Below, one piece after another: positions 1 to 4,813 of a stretch of 6,411 bases of DNA; within the stretch, counting starts at the first letter, position 1, and every line of letters begins with the position of its first letter. This DNA comes from Propionibacteriaceae bacterium (GTDB lineage Bacteria > Actinomycetota > Actinomycetes > Propionibacteriales > Propionibacteriaceae). The notes under the pieces are model-generated. The model had not been told where the DNA came from, ran no database searches, and saw only the letters and a list, made by a program, of their open reading frames with translations. The DNA is taken from NCBI GenBank assembly GCA_031254155.1, contig JAIRVA010000291.1, forward strand, positions 1 to 6,411. The letters run 5' to 3'. The position numbers were made by a program, and so were the translations under genes.

Positions 1-160
1 GTAGTGGCAATGTCTTGTGTGCAAGTACGGTGGGCGCGACCGGGACGTGGAGCTGTGAGGTGGCGACCGCGCTGCCCCAGGGTCCGGCGGCCCTCGTGGT
101 CACCCAGACCGATCCGGCGGGCAACGTGTCGGCGCCGACGACGGTCACCCCGGTGGTCGT
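1..160 (+). repeat. Near-identical DNA repeat, first copy (partner at 532-691)
   Basis: This stretch aligns without gaps to the segment 531 bases downstream and is close to identical over the first 120 or so bases. Both include GTAGTGGCAATGTCTTGTGT and the block coding for EVATALPQGPA. The neighbouring repeat at 705-989 resembles them in protein but less in DNA. This suggests recent duplication or gene conversion between units of the Cys-containing class, skipping the unrelated unit that lies between them. Confidence 0.8.
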
Positions 161-2720
161 CCTGACCCCGCCCGCCCCGCCGGTGGGCACGACGGCGAAC
201 GCCGCCACGGTCGCGGGGTCGGTACCGGCGCCGGTTGATCCGGGTACCACGGTGGCGATCACCTGGCCCGACAACACGACGACCACCGTACCCGTGGATG
301 ACCAGGGTAACTGGTCCGTCGCGACGCCCGACGGCGTGGACTCCGGGACGATCACGGTCGTGGCGACCGATCCGGCGGGCAACCCGTCCGCGCCGACGAC
401 GGCCCCCCTGGACACGGCCGCTCCGGCCGCGCCGGTGGTGACCGCGCCGACGACCGGCGAGGCGTTGGGTGATCCGACCCCGACGGTGACGGGTACGGGC
501 GAGGCTGGCGCGACAGTGACGGTAACGGATGGTAGTGGCAATGTCTTGTGTGTGAGCACGGTGGGCGCGAACGGGACGTGGAGTTGTGAGGTGGCGACCG
601 CGCTGCCCCAGGGCCCGGCCACACTCGTGGTGACGGAGACCGATCCGGCGGGCAACCCGTCGACGCCGACCACGGTCACCCCGGTCGTGGACACCACCGC
701 TCCGGCCGCCCCGGCCGTGACCGCGCCGACGACCGGCGAGGCGATCAATGATCCCACCCCGACGGTGACGGGTACGGGTGAGGCTGGCGCGACAGTGACG
801 GTGACCGATGGTACGGGCAATGCGCTGTGTACCGCCACCGTACTGCCCGACACGAGGTGGGCCTGTACCATCCCCGCTGACAAGGCGCTGGCCGACGGCC
901 CGGCCACGCTCGTGGTGACGCAGACCGATCCGGCGGGCAACCCGTCGGTGCCGACCACGGTCACCCCGGTCGTGGACACCCGGGCCCCCGGCGTACCGGC
1001 CATCACGACCGCGAACGCCGCCCAGGTGGCGGGGAGCGCCGAACCGGGCGCGACGGTGACGGTGACGTTCCCGACGGCGACGGGTACGACGGTGGTCACG
1101 ACCACCGCCGACGCCAACGGCCAATGGTTAGTGACCACCCCGGCGACAGCGGTGGACGGCGAGGTGACGGCGGTCGCGACCGACGCGGCCGGTAACGCTT
1201 CCGCCCCGGCGGTCGCGGCGCTCGACGTGACCGCTCCCGGCCAGCCGGTCGGGGAGACGGCCGACATCGCCGGGATCGCGGGTACCGTTCCGGCGCCGGT
1301 GGACAAGGGTACGGTCGCCACGCTGACGTACGTGACAACCGACGGTACGACCGGTGTTGTGACGGGCGTACCGGTGAATGACGACGGGACGTGGCAGCTC
1401 GCGACCCCGGCGGACGCGGCGGACGGCCCGGTCACGGTCGTGGCGGCCGACCCGGCGGGCAACGTCTCCGTGCCGGGCCACGGTGAGCTTGACGTCACCC
1501 CGCCGGCTAAGCCGGTCATCGCCGACGCGAACGGGACCGCGGTCGCGGGGACGGCCGAGCCGGGTACGACGGTGACGGTGACGTGGCCGGATAAGACCGT
1601 GACGGCGAACGTATCCGTCGATGACCAGGGCCAATGGACGGTCCCGACCCCCGACGGCATGGGTTCCGGCGAGGTTGCCGTCGTGGCCACCGACAAGGCG
1701 GGCAACCCATCGGCCGAGGCGGAAGACGAACTCGACACCGAGATCGGCGCGGTCACGATCACCGAGGCCAACGGGACGGCGGTCGCCGGGCAGGTGGCCG
1801 GCCCGGTCGATCCGGGTACGACGGTTGTCATCACTTGGCCGGGCGGTGCGACGAGCACGGTCGCGGTGGGTCCGGATGGTACGTGGCAGGCCGCCACTCC
1901 GGCGGGCGTGGGTAACGGCGAGGTCACGGTGGTCGCGACCGATCCGGCCGGGAACACTGCGGACGGCGAGGGCCATCTCAAGGCTGGGGTCGCGGTCCCG
2001 GTGCTGAACCCCTCGACGGGTACGGAGATTTGCGGGACGGCCGAGGCGGGCACATGGGTGACGATCAGCGTCGGCGGGGCCACCGTACCGGGTTGTGCCG
2101 ACCTGGCGGTGGGTCCGGACGGCACGTTCACCTGCGTACCGACGACCCCGCTCGATCCGGGCACCGAGATTGACGCGACCGTGACCGACCAGGCCGGGAA
2201 CACGGCCGACGCCGAGCTCGCGATCGAGGCCCTGGGGGTTGAAATCGCTTATGTCACGCGTGACCCCGGGGAGGCGCAGACCGTGACCGGCTGGAACTTC
2301 GAGCCCGGTGAAACGGTCACGCTGGTCATGAACTCGATCCGGGTGGAACTGGGGACGGCGACGGCCGACGCCCAGGGCAAGGTGACGTTCACGTTCGCCA
2401 TCCCGGCGGATGCCGAGGTGGGTACGCACACCCTCACCCTGACCGGTACGGTGTCCGGTTCTGTCACCGGCTCGTTCGAGGTGGTGGAACCGGTGGTCGC
2501 CCCGGTGGTGCCTCCGGTGGTGCCGTCCGCCCCGACGGGCGGTACGGTGGGGTACTCGGTCGCTTTGCTCCCTCCGACCCCTTCGTTGGCTTCGGAAATG
2601 AATGCGGGCATTCATTTCGCTCAGCCCGCCTCGGGGTACCCGGCGGGACCGTGGTTCGTCGGCGTGGTGCTTGTCATCGCGGGACTCATCACGTACCGGC
2701 TCAAGGCCACCCGTAGCTGA
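1..2720 (+). CDS. Large Ig-repeat surface protein (adhesin-like), 5' end outside window
   Basis: The reading frame (first full codon at base 3) is open from the window edge to a TGA. The first visible residues, SGNVLC, match the inside of a later repeat, so the true start lies upstream. What is seen, in order: about nine Ig-like repeats of 79-95 residues, most with a G-E/A-x-G-x-x-V-T-V strand, a D-G-x-W turn and a T-D-x-A-G-N motif; a different domain at about 2232-2486 opening with GWNFEPGETV, of the kind found before the anchor in actinobacterial surface proteins; a Val/Pro linker (about 2484-2534); a tail with QPASG, a hydrophobic stretch (WFVGVVLVIAGLITY) and a basic end (RLKATRS). The repeats fit the bacterial Ig (Big_6-like) family. 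The inferred role is a fibrous cell-surface protein, perhaps an adhesin, with its C-terminus anchored in membrane or wall. The ligand is unknown. No canonical LPXTG is present. A terminator follows 16 bases after the stop, so it is probably the last gene of its transcript. Confidence 0.9.
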   Translation, partial: SGNVLCASTVGATGTWSCEVATALPQGPAALVVTQTDPAGNVSAPTTVTPVVVLTPPAPPVGTTANAATVAGSVPAPVDPGTTVAITWPDNTTTTVPVDDQGNWSVATPDGVDSGTITVVATDPAGNPSAPTTAPLDTAAPAAPVVTAPTTGEALGDPTPTVTGTGEAGATVTVTDGSGNVLCVSTVGANGTWSCEVATALPQGPATLVVTETDPAGNPSTPTTVTPVVDTTAPAAPAVTAPTTGEAINDPTPTVTGTGEAGATVTVTDGTGNALCTATVLPDTRWACTIPADKALADGPATLVVTQTDPAGNPSVPTTVTPVVDTRAPGVPAITTANAAQVAGSAEPGATVTVTFPTATGTTVVTTTADANGQWLVTTPATAVDGEVTAVATDAAGNASAPAVAALDVTAPGQPVGETADIAGIAGTVPAPVDKGTVATLTYVTTDGTTGVVTGVPVNDDGTWQLATPADAADGPVTVVAADPAGNVSVPGHGELDVTPPAKPVIADANGTAVAGTAEPGTTVTVTWPDKTVTANVSVDDQGQWTVPTPDGMGSGEVAVVATDKAGNPSAEAEDELDTEIGAVTITEANGTAVAGQVAGPVDPGTTVVITWPGGATSTVAVGPDGTWQAATPAGVGNGEVTVVATDPAGNTADGEGHLKAGVAVPVLNPSTGTEICGTAEAGTWVTISVGGATVPGCADLAVGPDGTFTCVPTTPLDPGTEIDATVTDQAGNTADAELAIEALGVEIAYVTRDPGEAQTVTGWNFEPGETVTLVMNSIRVELGTATADAQGKVTFTFAIPADAEVGTHTLTLTGTVSGSVTGSFEVVEPVVAPVVPPVVPSAPTGGTVGYSVALLPPTPSLASEMNAGIHFAQPASGYPAGPWFVGVVLVIAGLITYRLKATRS
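3..2231 (+). repeat. Array of tandem bacterial Ig-like repeats within the surface protein
   Basis: By eye the repeat units are 3-173 (partial), 174-425, 426-704, 705-989, 990-1238, 1239-1505, 1506-1742, 1743-1982 and 1983-2231. Boundaries follow the recurring linker L/V-D-T-x-A-P or similar between one T-D-P-A-G-N block and the next strand. Two classes can be seen. One class (units 1, 3 and 4) begins with a T-A-P-T-T-G-E-A stretch where complete and carries a Cys pair 11 residues apart. The other class (units 2 and 5 to 8) has no Cys and uses A-V-A-G-x-A-E-P-G or V-P-A-P-V-D-x-G. The last unit is divergent, with three Cys. The family is known to form elongated stalks in surface proteins; that this one does so is inference. 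Confidence 0.85.
532..691 (+). repeat. Near-identical DNA repeat, second copy (partner at 1-160)
   Basis: Partner of the repeat at the start of the window. Differences are few, scattered and mostly silent or conservative (for example CAAGTACG against TGAGCACG, and CGACC against CGAAC). Such repeats commonly change in number between strains by recombination and are hard to assemble from short reads, so the repeat count here deserves caution. Confidence 0.8.
2541..2713 (+). repeat. Surface-anchor tail repeat, copy A (functional, inside the surface gene)
   Basis: This is the coding sequence for the tail from GTVGYSV to the basic C-terminus. It recurs at 3885-4057 with 9 differences in 173 bases and no gaps, and more distantly at 4694-4799. 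All three copies start near GGTACGG and lie in the same orientation. Downstream of the stop codons the copies share nothing, so the similarity is confined to coding sequence. Several differences between A and B are silent or swap one hydrophobic residue for another (V/M, I/V, A/V). Confidence 0.93.
2595..2618. repeat. Perfect 24-base palindrome in tail copy A
   Basis: The left arm GAAATGAATGC (2595-2605) is followed by GG and then by its exact reverse complement (2608-2618). An outer GGCT (2588-2591) and AGCC (2623-2626) can extend the structure across a small internal loop. In coding terms it reads EMNAGIHF. It is AT-rich relative to the surrounding gene. Eleven-base arms around a two-base centre is the geometry of serine-recombinase crossover sites such as hix and gix, but no recombinase gene is in the window. 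It could equally be an RNA hairpin or a chance result of coding constraint. Confidence 0.9.
2622..2720 (+). other. C-terminal sorting-signal-like anchor (QPASG, hydrophobic helix, basic tail)
   Basis: Residues QPASG (2622-2636) are followed by YPAGP, a hydrophobic run WFVGVVLVIAGLITY and RLKATRS. This is the tripartite layout of a sortase signal: pentapeptide, membrane helix, positive tail. QPASG matches L-P-x-T-G at P, x and G, with Gln for Leu and Ser for Thr. The layout is seen; recognition by a sortase is inference. Without a matching sortase the segment would act as a plain C-terminal membrane anchor. Confidence 0.55.
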
Positions 2721-2736
2721 TCTCCTGAGAACTCTC

Positions 2737-2773
2737 ACGAGGAGCGCCCCCAAGGGGGGTGCTCCTCGTTTCT
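2737..2773 (+). terminator. Rho-independent terminator of the surface-protein gene
   Basis: CGAGGAGC pairs perfectly with GCTCCTCG. Inside it a G-U pair and five C-G pairs close on a three-base loop, and an outer A-T pair extends the stem. That makes about 14-15 pairs with no mismatch, followed by GTTTCT. The T run is short, as is usual in high-GC bacteria. It lies 16 bases after the TGA. Confidence 0.88.
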
Positions 2774-2885
2774 GTGGCAGGCCCTCCCCCGGCGGGGCGC
2801 CCCCCAAGCGGCGTCTGGACGGTTGGCACCGCCCGTTTCGCGTTTTGCACGTGTCGGGGCTAGACGCCGAACCGATGGCCTTCTG
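2774..2885. other. Intergenic spacer between convergent surface gene and vapC
   Basis: No gene is seen. The spacer separates converging transcripts. CGGCGTCT (2809-2816) and AGACGCCG (2862-2869) form an eight-base inverted repeat with a 45-base interior. It could help end the leftward vapBC transcript, but there is no T run, so this is weak. Confidence 0.45.
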
Positions 2886-3350
2886 TCATTTTCCGCCATC
2901 CGGACACATCAGGGATTCATTACCAACCGAGGGATTCAGCCAGCGTACGCTGGGAAACCGTCCAAAGTCGCGATCAAAACTCACAATCTCAGCGTTCAGC
3001 CCAACGGCCAGGGCGGCCAGCCAGGCGTCGTTGACGATGTTGCCGCCCGTCCCGATCGTGTTGAGCATCCGACGCAGGGCCGGTGCCACCGCCACAGAAG
3101 GCAGTTCAGTCCGCACCGGTGGGGCAGCTAACCAGGAATCTACATCATCCATTGCTTCGTCCACAGTCAGCGGAACGACGACCGCCCTCGGGTTAGTGTT
3201 CACTCGCACGTACGCCAGGAGACACATCCACGGTATGAAAACGGGCTCCGTGCGAGACAAAGCGTCGTCCAACCAGGTTTTCGCGGCGAAGTGCTCACCG
3301 CTGAGTTCATTCGTGGCGTAGATGAGCACATTCGCATCGACGATCTTCAT
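2886..3350 (-). CDS. vapC: VapC-family PIN-domain ribonuclease toxin
   Basis: Toxin of a type II toxin-antitoxin pair. PIN-domain VapC proteins are Mg-dependent endoribonucleases that cut tRNA or rRNA when free of antitoxin. The 154-residue protein begins MKIVDANVLIYA, with the first catalytic Asp at residue 5. It has the subfamily stretch PWMCLLAYVRVNTNPR at about 40-55, GGNIVNDAWLAALA with Asp108, and SFDRDFGRFP with Asp126 and Asp128. The segment IGTGGN...RWLNP near the end is characteristic of the mycobacterial-type PIN group. Length is slightly above the usual 130-145 residues because of an extra tail after WLNP. Where many VapCs have a second acidic residue (Glu) this one has LLAY, as I recall for the F-L-R-x-x-T-N-P subgroup. 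The start codon overlaps the vapB stop as ATGA, so translation is probably coupled. The RNA target cannot be read from the sequence. Confidence 0.92.
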   Translation of the reverse strand: MKIVDANVLIYATNELSGEHFAAKTWLDDALSRTEPVFIPWMCLLAYVRVNTNPRAVVVPLTVDEAMDDVDSWLAAPPVRTELPSVAVAPALRRMLNTIGTGGNIVNDAWLAALAVGLNAEIVSFDRDFGRFPSVRWLNPSVGNESLMCPDGGK

Positions 3351-3595
3351 GCCCTCGCACCCATCTGGCCGATGATCGCCTCGTCTTCGAGTTCTCCAGC
3401 CAACTGGAGCGCTTTCGTGACATCGACCCGGTACTCCAAACGATGAGTGTTTGTGGCAAACGGCCGGGCTTCGACGGAGGCCAGCGCATTGACAATGGCC
3501 CGGTTGACCACCTCGCTGAATGTGGCTCGATCGCGGGACATAGCCTGCCTGACAAGGGCGTCGGCTTCAGGCTCGAGAGTCACTGTGGTACGCAT
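3347..3595 (-). CDS. vapB: VapB-family ribbon-helix-helix antitoxin
   Basis: Antitoxin partner of the VapC next to it: it binds and blocks the toxin and usually represses its own operon. With the chosen start the product is 82 residues. MRTTVTLEPEADALVRQ gives the DNA-contacting beta strand and first helix, and TFSEVVNRAIVNAL gives the second helix of a ribbon-helix-helix fold. The C-terminal part ends in LAGELEDEAIIGQM, an acidic helix typical of the toxin-binding tail. I chose this ATG because the fold starts there. An in-frame ATG six codons upstream would add MMYSGF, and its codons overlap the probable -10 element. The gene precedes vapC with a four-base overlap. Confidence 0.9.
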   Translation of the reverse strand: MRTTVTLEPEADALVRQAMSRDRATFSEVVNRAIVNALASVEARPFATNTHRLEYRVDVTKALQLAGELEDEAIIGQMGARA

Positions 3596-3601
3596 GAACC
3601 C

Positions 3602-3622
3602 ACTGTACATCATGACATCACG
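3602..3622 (-). promoter_or_regulatory. Probable vapBC promoter -10 and tandem operator half-sites
   Basis: Read on the minus strand, TACAGT (3602-3607) is a 4-of-6 match to the -10 consensus and ends six bases before the vapB ATG. That spacing fits a leaderless transcript, common in actinobacteria. Just upstream lie two tandem eight-base repeats, ACATCATG and ACATCACG on the plus strand (3607-3614 and 3615-3622). Ribbon-helix-helix repressors often bind tandem half-sites at their own promoter, so autoregulation by VapB is plausible. I see no good -35 hexamer. Confidence 0.45.
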
Positions 3623-3884
3623 ACCTGCGCCCCCCGGCGCACTCCGAGCTTTACCGCCTCGCGGGTAGCAACGACCGGGGCGTCACCCGGGCCCACAACC
3701 GGGCCAAGCCATGTGCACTCCCCAGTAGTCCGGTTTTGGCTTGCTTGACGTCGGCCCAGATGGCGGCCACCGTACCGTCAGTGGGCGCCGCGGTTGGAAC
3801 ATGGCCCGGTCGGTGACCTGGGCGACAACCGTGATGGCGGGTTGGCCCAGGTGGACGGCGGTTTCTAGACGGGTCGCCCGTTGC
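3623..3884. other. Spacer upstream of vapBC with no recognisable gene
   Basis: Several frames are open on both strands, as is common in GC-rich DNA. None gives a domain I recognise or a convincing ribosome binding site. A plus frame from about 3741 runs into tail copy B, but its residues (for example GRRGWNMARSVTWATT) do not resemble the Ig repeats or the Val/Pro linker seen before copy A. ACGGG-TCG-CCCGT at 3869-3881 is a small inverted repeat right at the left edge of copy B. Confidence 0.5.
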
Positions 3885-4061
3885 GGTACGGCGGGGTACT
3901 CGGTCGCTTTGCTCCCTCCGACTCCTTCGTTGGCTTCGGAAATGAATGCGGGCATTCATTTCGTTCAGCCCGCCTCGGGGTACCCGGCGGGACCGTGGTT
4001 CATGGGCGTGGTGCTCGTCGTCGCGGGACTCATCACGTACCGGCTCAAGGCCGTCCGCTGA
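3885..4061 (+). pseudogene. Surface-anchor tail repeat, copy B (orphan 3' end of a surface gene)
   Basis: Translation gives GTAGYSVALLPPTP, then the same QPASG, hydrophobic and RLK segments as the intact gene, ending KAVR and TGA, one codon shorter. Identity with copy A is 164 of 173 bases with no gaps. The tail frame is intact, but no Ig repeats, linker or signal peptide precede it. An ATG at 3801 could start an 87-residue reading frame through it, with only a weak upstream TTGGA. The simplest reading is the 3' remnant of a deleted paralogue or a duplicated tail. A small membrane protein that reuses this anchor is possible but less likely. Confidence 0.75.
3939..3962. repeat. Perfect 24-base palindrome in tail copy B
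   Basis: Identical to the palindrome in copy A, including the GG centre and its orientation, and with the same outer GGCT/AGCC pair (3932-3935 and 3967-3970). One base just outside the right arm differs (CGCTCAG in A, CGTTCAG in B). The palindrome itself has no change, although copies A and B differ at nine other places in the repeat. Confidence 0.9.
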
Positions 4062-4220
4062 GAGATGCGTGACCTCAATCATTGACAACCGGCCGACCCG
4101 GCATGGCTCGAGCCGGTTGCCCCAGGACAGGCAACCAGGGACGCCTGGACGGGCGTCGATGTGTCAGCCGCTTCCGCCGAGATGGGCAACTAACTCGGTT
4201 TCGGAATGGTCGACAGTGGT
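4062..4220. other. Intergenic region rich in inverted repeats
   Basis: No gene is seen. Three stems crowd into 4086-4157: CAACCGGC (4086-4093) with GCCGGTTG (4112-4119); GGTTGCC (4115-4121) with GGCAACC (4130-4136), loop of eight; GACGCC (4140-4145) with GGCGTC (4152-4157), loop of six. GGCTCGAGCC (4105-4114) is also a perfect ten-base palindrome. The first two stems share GGTTG and cannot form together. They lie downstream of both copy B (rightward) and the membrane-protein gene (leftward). They may end transcription, though no T run is evident. Confidence 0.6.
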
Positions 4221-4535
4221 CTAGGGCGTCGTCGCAGGTCGGTCTTCGCGCCAGAGTAGGACCCGACGAACCAGAACACCCAGAAGAAGCGGAACCAGCA
4301 CGACGAGCACATAGCGAAGCCAAATGTTGGTGATCACGTCGACGCGCCAAACCAAGAACGCGAATAGGATTCCAGCGACCACAGTCGACAGGCGTACGCT
4401 ACTGAGATTGTGCTCCTTGGCCCGGCCGTCTGCGATGGCTGGTTTTGGTGGCCAAGGCCCGCCCCACACCAGTCCGAGTCCGAAAAAGATCAACGATCCT
4501 AGAATCATGAAGGCTGTCGCGGCAATGGGATACAT
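4221..4535 (-). CDS. Small membrane protein, three predicted helices, unknown function
   Basis: I do not recognise a family. The 104-residue product has three hydrophobic segments: about 1-25 (YPIAATAFMILGSLIFFGLG), about 49-66 (LSTVVAGILFAFLVW) and about 73-95 (LRYVLVVLVPLLLGVLV). A basic end follows (RRVLLWREDRP). The first two helices are joined by a hydrophilic loop with WGGPWPPKPAI. The ATG at 4535 is chosen because AAAGGA sits five bases before it, the best ribosome binding site in the window. An upstream start 24 codons earlier would add an Arg-rich, non-hydrophobic stretch. G+C is clearly lower than in the surface gene. It stands alone, with tail copies on either side. Confidence 0.72.
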   Translation of the reverse strand: MYPIAATAFMILGSLIFFGLGLVWGGPWPPKPAIADGRAKEHNLSSVRLSTVVAGILFAFLVWRVDVITNIWLRYVLVVLVPLLLGVLVRRVLLWREDRPATTP

Positions 4536-4693
4536 CACAATCCTTTCATCACGAGATCGTAACAGGAACCGAAGCTGATCAGGACCCGCTCCCCGGCGGT
4601 AGCTCACCTCTACTGGCCCCGGTGAACGTAATCAGCAATCTACAACATTGCTGTACACTGCGCAAAGACCGTCACATATTGCGTGGGTACGCG
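4536..4693. other. Intergenic spacer before tail copy C
   Basis: Apart from the seven-base palindrome and the weak promoter described separately, I see no gene or RNA here. Overlapping frames on both strands lack ribosome binding sites and known motifs. Confidence 0.5.
4633..4665 (-). promoter_or_regulatory. Possible promoter with overlapping palindromic operator for the membrane-protein gene
   Basis: CAGCAAT (4633-4639) and ATTGCTG (4647-4653) are perfect seven-base arms around a seven-base centre. On the minus strand TAGATT (4637-4642, 4 of 6 to the -10 consensus) lies 17 bases from TTGCGC (4660-4665, a weak -35). A repressor on the palindrome would cover the -10. The implied leader to the ATG at 4535 is about 95 bases. 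The palindrome is certain; the promoter is a guess. Confidence 0.3.
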
Positions 4694-4799
4694 TGGCCGC
4701 GCCGACGTGCGGTACGGCGAGGTACCCAGTCGGGCCGTGGTTCGTGGGTACGATGCTCGTCATCGCCGGGTTGGTCACGTATCGTCTCAAGACCACCCA
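4694..4799 (+). pseudogene. Surface-anchor tail repeat, copy C (degenerate, internally deleted)
   Basis: The frame reads VAAPTCGTARY then PVGPWFVGTMLVIAGLVTY and RLKTT, aligning to SAPTGGTVGY and PAGPWFVGVVLVIAGLITY of the intact gene. Nineteen of 24 residues after the junction agree, although many codons differ. A block of 28 residues (SVALL through ASGY) is missing in frame, and the lost segment is bounded by GGGTAC on both sides in copy A. The terminal stop codon is gone, and the frame runs on with no likeness to anything. It is a remnant older than copy B. Confidence 0.72.
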
Positions 4800-4813
4800 C
4801 GGCTGGTCCCCGG

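Noticed and set aside
1..2231. CRISPR-like or minisatellite array
   Set aside because: The repeats are long, divergent, coding and in frame, with no spacers; they are protein domains.
2595..2618. Integron attC site in the tail
   Set aside because: The arms are fully paired, with no extrahelical bases and no GTT/AAC core motif at the ends; the geometry does not fit attC.
1128..2807. A 559-codon open frame on the minus strand across the surface gene
   Set aside because: It is antisense to a clear repeat protein, is dominated by Arg, Gly and His, has no domain and runs past the terminator. It is a product of GC-rich codon bias.
2854..2938. Nine-base direct repeat AGGGATTCA (2911-2919 and 2930-2938) near the end of vapC
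   Set aside because: It codes for similar short peptides within vapC and has no flanking structure; chance is enough to explain it.
2602..3321. A 239-codon plus-strand frame from the surface-gene tail into vapC
   Set aside because: It starts inside the palindrome in another frame, crosses the terminator and runs antisense to vapC. The residue make-up is not protein-like.
3651..4088. Minus-strand frames over 3651-4088, considered as a transposase or small-protein remnant
   Set aside because: They run antisense through tail copy B, and the remaining residues (for example TVAAIWADVKQAKTGL) gave no family I recognise. There are no terminal inverted repeats or target duplications.
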